A stretch of DNA of 64,000 nt from Curtobacterium pusillum. GTDB lineage: Bacteria; Actinomycetota; Actinomycetes; Actinomycetales; Microbacteriaceae. The stretch is taken from positions 124,001 through 188,000 of the forward strand of contig NZ_VDZH01000006.1 in the NCBI RefSeq assembly GCF_007673235.1, written 5' to 3'. This document shows, piece by piece, positions 58,697 through 64,000 of the stretch; the first letter of the stretch is position 1; each line of letters opens with the position of its first letter. The position numbers and the translations under genes were made by a program. The notes under the pieces are model-generated. The model saw nothing but the letters and a program-made list of their open reading frames with translations. It searched no databases and was not told the DNA's origin.

Positions 58697-60139
58697 CTAG
58701 AGCGAGCCGCTCGGTCGTGCCACGTACGGCAGGAGCTGGCTCGGGGTCCAGATCGCCCGCTCGAGCACGCCGCGCTGCGGGTTCGCCGCCTCGACCATGG
58801 TGCCGTAGCCCGTCACGATCGAGTCGTGGTACGCCCCGGAGACGCTGCCGTTCGACGAGTAGAAGAGGATGTCGCCCGGCTGGCGCTGCGACAGCGGCAC
58901 GAGGCGGCCGATCGACTTGAAGTAGTTGTACTGCCAGACGACGTTGTGCCCACCGGTCGCGATGCCCTGCGAGCTGTACGCCATCATCACGAGGCCGGAG
59001 CAGTCCCACTGGTTCGGGCCGGCGCCGCCGAAGACGTAGGCGTCGCCGATCTGCGCACGGGCGTAGGCGATCGCGCCGGCGGCCTTGGACGGGGTGCTCG
59101 GCGCGGTGGGGGTCGTCGGGGCCGTAGGCGTCGTCGGCGTGGTGACCGGCGTGCTCGGCTTGGCGGGGGTGCTCGGGGTGCTGGGCTTGGCGGGTGTGCT
59201 CGGGGTGCTCGGCTTCGCGGGGGTCCCCGTGCCCGCGCCGGGGTTCGTGGGTGCGGTGCCGGGGTTGGTGGGTGCGGTGCCCGTGCCCGTGCCCGTGCTG
59301 GGCGTCGTGGAGGTGGTGCCGCCGGTCGTCGTGGTCTGGGACGCGAGCTGCGCCTCGGCCTGCTTCGCCTGCTGCGCGTTCCAGTACGCGGTCTCCGTGG
59401 CGACGCTCGTGCCCTTGAGGAATGCGAGCTGCTGGAGGACCTCGTCCTGCTGCTCCTGCTCCTTCTGGACGCGGGCCTGTGCGGACGAAGCCGTGTCGTT
59501 CGCGTCGTCCAGCGCGCGCTTCGTGGCGTCCGTGGCCTTGGCGAGCGCAGTCGTCGCCGAGGTCTGCTGCGCGGCGATCGAGTCGACGGTGTTCTGGTCC
59601 GCCCGCGCCTGGGCGAGCACGGTGGCGGATCGCTCGGACAGGTGCGACATCGTGCCGACGCGGTAGAGCAGGTCCTTCGAGTCCTGCGCGTCGATGAGCA
59701 TCGTCGTCGACAGGTCACCGCCACCGGTGCGCGAGAGCTCGACCACGAGCCCGGCGACCTGCTTCGCCGAGTCGTCCGCCTTGCTCTTCGCCCGCTTCGC
59801 CTGGGCCGTGAGGTCGTCGAGGGTCGCCTGCGCGTCCTGCTGCTCGGACGACGCGAGGGCGTACTTCTGCCCGGCCTGCAGCTCGACGACCTGCGCGCGG
59901 TCGGCCGCGTCCTGCAGCGTCTGCAGGCGGTCGCTCAGCTCGTCGACCGTGGACTGCGCCTGGGCGGTGTCCGCCTTCGCCGCTCGCACGTCGTCCCAGC
60001 TCGGGGCGGACGGTGCCGCCTGGGCGGGGCCGGCGATCACGACGGAGAGGCCGATCCCGAGGACGGCGACCACCGCCATCCCGCAGGAGAGGGTGCGAGC
60101 GGAGTGCTTCACGGCGTTCAGGGCCTTTCGGGCGCGCAC
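58697..60139 (-). CDS. NlpC/P60 peptidoglycan hydrolase with coiled-coil N-terminus
   Basis: 480 residues. Signal peptide (AVVAVLGIGLSVVIAGPAQA), a long coiled coil (about residues 45-250), a Thr/Pro-rich linker with PAKPSTPST repeats, then an NlpC/P60 domain: catalytic Cys in WDCSGLVMMAY, His in GAYHDSIVTGYG and the third residue nearby. A cell-wall DL-endopeptidase of the RipA/Cgp type, used in cell separation. The preceding M23 gene ends 4 bp before it, so they are co-transcribed. GTG 60139 is the likely start. Confidence 0.92.
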   Translation of the reverse strand: MRARKALNAVKHSARTLSCGMAVVAVLGIGLSVVIAGPAQAAPSAPSWDDVRAAKADTAQAQSTVDELSDRLQTLQDAADRAQVVELQAGQKYALASSEQQDAQATLDDLTAQAKRAKSKADDSAKQVAGLVVELSRTGGGDLSTTMLIDAQDSKDLLYRVGTMSHLSERSATVLAQARADQNTVDSIAAQQTSATTALAKATDATKRALDDANDTASSAQARVQKEQEQQDEVLQQLAFLKGTSVATETAYWNAQQAKQAEAQLASQTTTTGGTTSTTPSTGTGTGTAPTNPGTAPTNPGAGTGTPAKPSTPSTPAKPSTPSTPAKPSTPVTTPTTPTAPTTPTAPSTPSKAAGAIAYARAQIGDAYVFGGAGPNQWDCSGLVMMAYSSQGIATGGHNVVWQYNYFKSIGRLVPLSQRQPGDILFYSSNGSVSGAYHDSIVTGYGTMVEAANPQRGVLERAIWTPSQLLPYVARPSGSL

Positions 60140-60143
60140 ACGG

Positions 60144-61415
60144 TCATACCGAGATCCCCCGCGCTGCCATGAAGGGGACCGGGTCGACGGCGGAACCGTT
60201 CACCCGGGTCTCGAAGTGGAGGTGGCACCCGGTCGACCAACCGGTCGAGCCGATCTTCGCGATCTGCTGGCCGGCACTGACGTGCTGGCCGACGGACACG
60301 AGGATGCCGCCGTCGACGATGTGCCCGTAGGCGGTGGAGATCCCGCCGCCGTTGTCGAGCACGACCTCGTTGCCGTAGCCGCCACCGTTCGCGGCGAACG
60401 TCACCGTGCCGGAGTGGGCCGCGTAGATCGGTGCGTAGCAGGCGGGCGCGAGGTCCACACCGGCGTGCAGTGCGCGGTAGTGCGTGTACGGGTCGACGCG
60501 GTAGCCGAAGGGGCTCGTCTGGTACCCGCCGGAAGGACGCACCCAGCCGGAGGAGTTCGCAGCGCCACCGCCGGTGCCGCCGGAGTTCGTGGCCGCCGCC
60601 TTGGCCGCTGCTGCCGCGAGGGCCGCCTGCCGCGCCTTCTCGACCTGGACGCCCTTGTTGTACTTCGCCTCGACGTTCGCCTCGTTGCTGGTGAGGAGGG
60701 TGAGCTGCGCCTCGAGCCGGGCCTGGTTGTCGCCCTGTGCGTCGACGGCGGTCTGTGCTGCGTCGGCGGCGGACTGCGCCGCCTGCATCTTCTGCTGCGC
60801 CGCGTCGGCGAGCTTGCCGAGGGCGTTCTTCGCCAGGTCGGCCTTGTCGGCGAGGCCCTGGGCGACACCGCGGTCCTGCGTCGCCTGCGAGTAGATGCCG
60901 TCGGCCTGCTCGCTCAGCTTCGACATGGCGCCGAGTTCGTAGAGCAGGTCACCCGACTTCGAGGGGTGCGTGAGGATGTCCGTCGTCACGTCGTTGGCGC
61001 TCGCCCGACCGAGCTGCGCGGCGAGCTGGCCGGCCTGCTCCTCCGACGCGGCCGCGGTCTTCTCGGCGTCGTCCGCCTGCGACTGCAGCTTCTGCTGGGT
61101 GAGGGTCGCGTCGTCGTACTTCGTCTGCGCCGTCTGGTACGCCGTGCCGGCCGCCTCGGCGGATCGCTTCGCCGCCGACGCCTTCGTCGTGAGGTCGGCG
61201 ATGAGCGCCTTGATCTCGCTGACCTTGGCCTGCTGCGCCGACTTGGACGCCTTCGCCTTCTGGACGTCCGACCAGCTCGGGTAGGACGCCGCGCTGGCCG
61301 ACGTCATCGGAGCGAGGGCCGCGAGGGTGCCGGCGGTGAGCGCGACGGCGACCGCGGCGGCGATGAAGCGGCGGCGGGGACGGGGGCGGAGTGACAGCGA
61401 TGGTGAGGTCGACAT
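60144..61415 (-). CDS. M23 metallopeptidase with coiled-coil N-terminus (EnvC-like)
   Basis: 423 residues from ATG 61415. Signal peptide ending near SASAA, a long coiled coil (residues 45-260) like EnvC, and a C-terminal M23 LytM domain with HAGVDLAPACYAPIY and AYGHIVDG and CHLHFETRVNG (H...D, HxH). Either an active endopeptidase or an amidase activator; the intact HxH favours activity. It shares an operon and the coiled-coil layout with the NlpC/P60 gene. Direct repeats upstream suggest joint control. Confidence 0.92.
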   Translation of the reverse strand: MSTSPSLSLRPRPRRRFIAAAVAVALTAGTLAALAPMTSASAASYPSWSDVQKAKASKSAQQAKVSEIKALIADLTTKASAAKRSAEAAGTAYQTAQTKYDDATLTQQKLQSQADDAEKTAAASEEQAGQLAAQLGRASANDVTTDILTHPSKSGDLLYELGAMSKLSEQADGIYSQATQDRGVAQGLADKADLAKNALGKLADAAQQKMQAAQSAADAAQTAVDAQGDNQARLEAQLTLLTSNEANVEAKYNKGVQVEKARQAALAAAAAKAAATNSGGTGGGAANSSGWVRPSGGYQTSPFGYRVDPYTHYRALHAGVDLAPACYAPIYAAHSGTVTFAANGGGYGNEVVLDNGGGISTAYGHIVDGGILVSVGQHVSAGQQIAKIGSTGWSTGCHLHFETRVNGSAVDPVPFMAARGISV

Positions 61416-61454
61416 GTATCTCGATTTCGTAACAGCGCGGCAAGGCTCACGCAC

Positions 61455-61484
61455 GTAACACTGTTAACAAACGCAACAGTAACA
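61455..61484 (-). promoter_or_regulatory. Repeated G(T)TAACA elements before the cell-wall hydrolase operon
   Basis: GTAACA at 61455-61460 and 61479-61484, GTTAACA at 61463-61469 and GCAACA at 61473-61478, about 8-10 bp apart, 40-70 bp upstream of the M23 gene. Such direct repeats resemble response-regulator sites; MtrA is a candidate since it controls cell-wall hydrolases in actinobacteria. Inference. Confidence 0.4.
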
Positions 61485-61656
61485 ACAGGTGTCACGCCCG
61501 CACACCCCCTCGCACGAGGGGCACGGGCCGACGACGATGCTCGCATCCGGACACCGACAGCACGAATCGGGACCTGGAGCCCCACGGTGAGTGAAGCCCT
61601 GCACACCGGCACGGACACCGCGACACGCCGGGGATTCCGCGGGGACGGCCGCCGAT

Positions 61657-61685
61657 TTGTGAAACCCGCGGGGCATCCGTATGCT
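61657..61685 (+). promoter_or_regulatory. Promoter of the tRNA cluster
   Basis: -35-like TTGTGA (61657-61662) and -10 TATGCT (61680-61685) with a 17-bp spacer, 30 bp upstream of tRNA-Glu. No gene lies between 61485 and 61715. Confidence 0.7.
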
Positions 61686-61715
61686 TGTCCATCGGTAGCG
61701 CGAAGCACCGCTTGC

Positions 61716-61788
61716 GGCCCTATCGTTTAGTGGCCTAGGACACCGCCCTTTCACGGCGGCAGCACGGGTTCGAATCCCGTTGGGGTCA
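61716..61788 (+). tRNA. tRNA-Glu(UUC)
   Basis: Cloverleaf with acceptor GGCCCTA / TGGGGTC (G-U pairs), anticodon stem CCGCC/GGCGG and loop CTTTCAC, anticodon TTC. CCA not encoded. Confidence 0.97.
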
Positions 61789-61845
61789 CTCTTCACAGGG
61801 TGAGCAAGCAAGCAGAGCACTACCGAGCAAGACACAACACAACAT

Positions 61846-61922
61846 GGCCCTGTAGCGCAGTTGGTTAGCGTGCCGCCCTGTCACGGCGGAGGTCGCGGGT
61901 TCAAGTCCCGTCAGGGTCGCCA
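61846..61922 (+). tRNA. tRNA-Asp(GUC)
   Basis: Acceptor GGCCCTG / CAGGGTC, anticodon stem CCGCC/GGCGG and loop CTGTCAC, anticodon GTC. CCA is encoded at 61920-61922. Confidence 0.97.
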
Positions 61923-61923
61923 C

Positions 61924-61996
61924 GGCTGGATAGCTCAGTTGGTAGAGCGTTCGACTGAAAATCGAAAGGTCCACGGATCGATGCCGTGTCCAGCCA
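61924..61996 (+). tRNA. tRNA-Phe(GAA)
   Basis: Acceptor GGCTGGA / TCCAGCC, anticodon stem TTCGA/TCGAA and loop CTGAAAA, anticodon GAA. Starts 1 nt after tRNA-Asp's CCA, so the two are cut from one precursor. CCA not encoded. Confidence 0.97.
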
Positions 61997-62002
61997 CGGT
62001 GA

Positions 62003-62034
62003 AGAGCCCCTCACGAGAGTGAGGGGCTCTTTTG
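62003..62034 (+). terminator. Terminator of the tRNA cluster
   Basis: 12-bp stem AGAGCCCCTCAC / GTGAGGGGCTCT with a 4-nt loop GAGA and a TTTT run, the most classical terminator in the window. Confidence 0.9.
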
Positions 62035-62165
62035 CGTTTCCGAGGCCCGCCCCCTGATCCGCAAAACACCGGTGCTTGTACGTCGCACCGCCACATGACG
62101 GTGTTCGACGCACCGGCACCGGTGCTTCGCGGGCGGGCTTTCGCGGGCAGGCTTTCGCGGCCGGG

Positions 62166-63176
62166 CTACGCTTCGCGGGTCTTCGGGCTGCTCTCCTGCG
62201 TCTTCGCCGGGTCGCGCTCGACGACCGAGCCGAGGGCGTCGTCGATGCGGGACAGCAGTTCGGCGGGGATCGCCACTCCGGCAGCGCCGGCGTTGTCGTG
62301 CACCTGCTCCGGTCGCGAGGCGCCGATGATCGCCGACGCCACGTTCTGGTTCTGCAGCACCCACGCGACGGCGAGCTGTGCCATCGACAGGTTCAGCTCG
62401 TCGGCGATCGGCTGCAGGTCCTGCACCGCGGTGAGCACCTCGTCGCGCATGAACCGCTTGATCATGTTCGCGCCACCCTTGTCGTCGGTGGCGCGCGAGC
62501 CCTCGGGGAGCGGCTGACCCGGCTGGTACTTCCCCGTCAGGACACCCTGGGCGATCGGGGACCAGACGATCTGCGAGACGCCGAGCTCCTCGGACGTCGG
62601 GACGACCTCGCCCTCGATGACCCGCCAGAGCGCGGAGTACTGCGGCTGGTTGGAGATGAGCTGCACGCCGAGGTCGTCGGCGAGCTCGTGGCCAGCGCGC
62701 AACTGCTCGGCCGTCCACTCGCTCACGCCGATGTACAGCGCCTTGCCCTGCCGGACGACGTCGGCGAACGCCATCATCGTCTCCTCGAGCGGGGTCTCGT
62801 AGTCGAACCGGTGCGCCTGGTACAGGTCGACGTAGTCGGTCTGCAGCCGCTCGAGTGAGCCGTTGATGGACTCGAGGATGTGCTTCCGGCTCAGCCCGGT
62901 GTCGTTGTGGCCCTTCGGACCGGTCGGGCCGAACACCTTCGTCGCGATCTCGAGCGACTGCCGCCGCTCCCCCTTCAGCGCTTCACCGAGGACGGTCTCG
63001 GCGCCGGTGTTCGCGTAGACGTCGGCGGTGTCGAACGTCGAGATGCCGACGTCGAGCGCTGCCCGGACGCAGGCGATCGCGGCGTCGTTCTCGACCTGGG
63101 AGGCGTGGGTGAGCCAGTTGCCGTAGGTGATCTCGGAGACCTTGAGGCCCGAGTTGCCGAGGTAGCGGTACTCCAT
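62166..63176 (-). CDS. Aldo/keto reductase (Kv beta-subunit-like)
   Basis: 336 residues. GISTFDTADVYANTGAE (Asp, Tyr), LEIATKVFGPTG (Lys), LYQAHRFDYETPLEETM (His) and an NADP-binding SAIIGASRPEQVHDN end, as in Kv beta/YajO-like AKRs. C-terminal tail is charged. ATG 63176 has CAGGAG upstream. Divergent from the epimerase gene with a 242-bp gap. Between its 3' end and the tRNA terminator (62035-62165) only short direct repeats of GGGCTTTCGCGG type are seen. Confidence 0.91.
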   Translation of the reverse strand: MEYRYLGNSGLKVSEITYGNWLTHASQVENDAAIACVRAALDVGISTFDTADVYANTGAETVLGEALKGERRQSLEIATKVFGPTGPKGHNDTGLSRKHILESINGSLERLQTDYVDLYQAHRFDYETPLEETMMAFADVVRQGKALYIGVSEWTAEQLRAGHELADDLGVQLISNQPQYSALWRVIEGEVVPTSEELGVSQIVWSPIAQGVLTGKYQPGQPLPEGSRATDDKGGANMIKRFMRDEVLTAVQDLQPIADELNLSMAQLAVAWVLQNQNVASAIIGASRPEQVHDNAGAAGVAIPAELLSRIDDALGSVVERDPAKTQESSPKTREA

Positions 63177-63311
63177 GTGCGTGTCACTCCTGTCGTGGCC
63201 GCGTCGGTGCGGCTCCGCGGGCGACGGTAGTCGCGGTGGTCAGCCGGCGACTCAGCGGGCGACACGACGAAACCCCGGCGATGTGGCCGTGGCCAGTGAT
63301 CGTTCCAGGGT

Positions 63312-63360
63312 CTACCCGTCGAGTCTTGCACACCGTCGGCGACTGCACACGGACGGGTAG
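63312..63360. repeat. Inverted repeat in the AKR/epimerase intergenic region
   Basis: CTACCCGTC (63312-63320) and GACGGGTAG (63352-63360), 31-nt loop with weaker internal symmetry (TTGCACACC, GACTGCAC). A second small hairpin GCGGTGCA/TGCACCGC lies at 63380-63399, just before the epimerase ribosome site. Could be operators or attenuating structures. Confidence 0.45.
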
Positions 63361-63418
63361 GTGCAGGATCGGAGGGGTTGCGGTGCAGTGGTGCACCGCC
63401 GGGAGCGAAGGAGCATCC

Positions 63419-64000
63419 ATGTCGGGACCGAGCGTGCTGTTCATCGGCGGCAGCGGGGTCATCAGCGCCTCGTGCGTCCGCGAAGCCGTCGAGCAGGGGT
63501 TCGACGTGACCGTGCTCAACCGGGGGACCACCGGGGGCAGGCCGATCCCTGAGGGCGTGACGCGCCTCCAGGCCGACGTCTCGGACCGCGGCGCACTCGC
63601 GGACGCTCTCGGCGACCGGAAGTGGGACACCGTCGTGAACTGGATCGCCTTCACCCCGGACCAGGTGCAGGCCGACGTCGAGTACTTCGCGGGCCGGACC
63701 CGGCAGTACGTCTTCATCAGCTCGGCCTCGGCGTACCAGACGCCGGCGACGCACCTGCCGATCACGGAGTCGACGCCGCTGAAGAACCCGTACTGGCAGT
63801 ACTCGCGCGACAAGATCGCGTGTGAGGAACTGCTGATGGAGGCGTACCGGGAGCAGGACTTCCCGGTGACGATCGTGCGGCCGTCGCACACCTACGACGA
63901 GACGAAGCTGCCGCTCACGGGTGGGTGGACTGCGGTCGCACGCATGCGGGCGGGGAAGCCGATCATCATCACGGGCGACGGCAGCTCGCTGTGGACGCTC
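63419..64000 (+). CDS. NAD-dependent epimerase/dehydratase family protein (3' end beyond window)
   Basis: 194 codons from ATG 63419 run off the end. Extended-SDR features: VLFIGGSGVISASCVREAVE (a variant of GxxGxxG), DTVVNWIAFTPDQVQAD, the SSASAYQTP stretch, and YWQYSRDKIACEELL holding Tyr and Lys (YxxxK). TIVRPSHTYDET follows. The ribosome site AAGGAG lies about 6 nt upstream. Likely a nucleotide-sugar or chloroplast-RNA-binding-type epimerase; substrate unknown. Confidence 0.88.
   Translation, partial: MSGPSVLFIGGSGVISASCVREAVEQGFDVTVLNRGTTGGRPIPEGVTRLQADVSDRGALADALGDRKWDTVVNWIAFTPDQVQADVEYFAGRTRQYVFISSASAYQTPATHLPITESTPLKNPYWQYSRDKIACEELLMEAYREQDFPVTIVRPSHTYDETKLPLTGGWTAVARMRAGKPIIITGDGSSLWTL

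Overview
High-GC (about 70 percent) chromosomal DNA from an actinobacterium. The fixed order hpt-ftsH-folP-folB-folK-DUF3180-PH-PH-DUF2520-lysS, the AztABCD zinc system, clpC, radA and many leaderless promoters all point to Microbacteriaceae, most like Curtobacterium. That assignment is an inference from gene content; no 16S gene is present. About 64 protein genes and 4 tRNA genes can be supported. Most are ordinary core or metabolic genes.

Layout. 1-8385: end of cutC, then a carbohydrate locus: an ABC importer without its own ATPase (773-3985) divergent from a ROK regulator, a ROK kinase and two Gfo/Idh/MocA oxidoreductases. 8440-14538: an MFS exporter, then a zinc import locus (aztA divergent from aztB-aztD-like-aztC-aztD) with two Zur-like boxes. 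14591-17166: two aldo/keto reductases around msrA. 17335-18645: decayed toxin/immunity-like cassettes sharing a 63-bp repeat. 18709-28331: accessory metabolism (MetE-like enzyme, LacI regulator, oxidoreductase, beta-propeller protein, DHA2 exporter with an MmyB-type regulator, cupin, flavodoxin, aldo/keto reductase), with two operator pairs that suggest small regulons.

28520-34323 is a lower-GC island in the 3' end of tRNA-Ser(CGA), bounded by 26-bp direct repeats. It carries a HEPN/RES-domain gene, a HEPN-like gene converging on it, an IS3 transposase remnant and a large protein with a DUF4365-like nuclease N-terminus, but no intact integrase. This is the best candidate for an undescribed (defence-type) system.

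34529-48897 returns to core genes: SGNH hydrolase, radA, cspA, a DUF3800 gene bracketed by 16-bp inverted repeats, clpC, an orphan Clp N-domain protein, nadK, a group-2-like sigma factor, small acidic and membrane proteins, lysS. 48953-58045 is a long minus-strand block ending in folate synthesis, ftsH, hpt and tilS. 58096-64000: ppa, two coiled-coil cell-wall hydrolases, tRNA-Glu/Asp/Phe, an aldo/keto reductase and the start of an epimerase.

Two window-wide signals deserve attention. Seven copies of a roughly 42-bp palindromic repeat sit at gene 3' ends. A TANNNT -10 hexamer lies 6 to 8 nt before many start codons, so many mRNAs should be leaderless.
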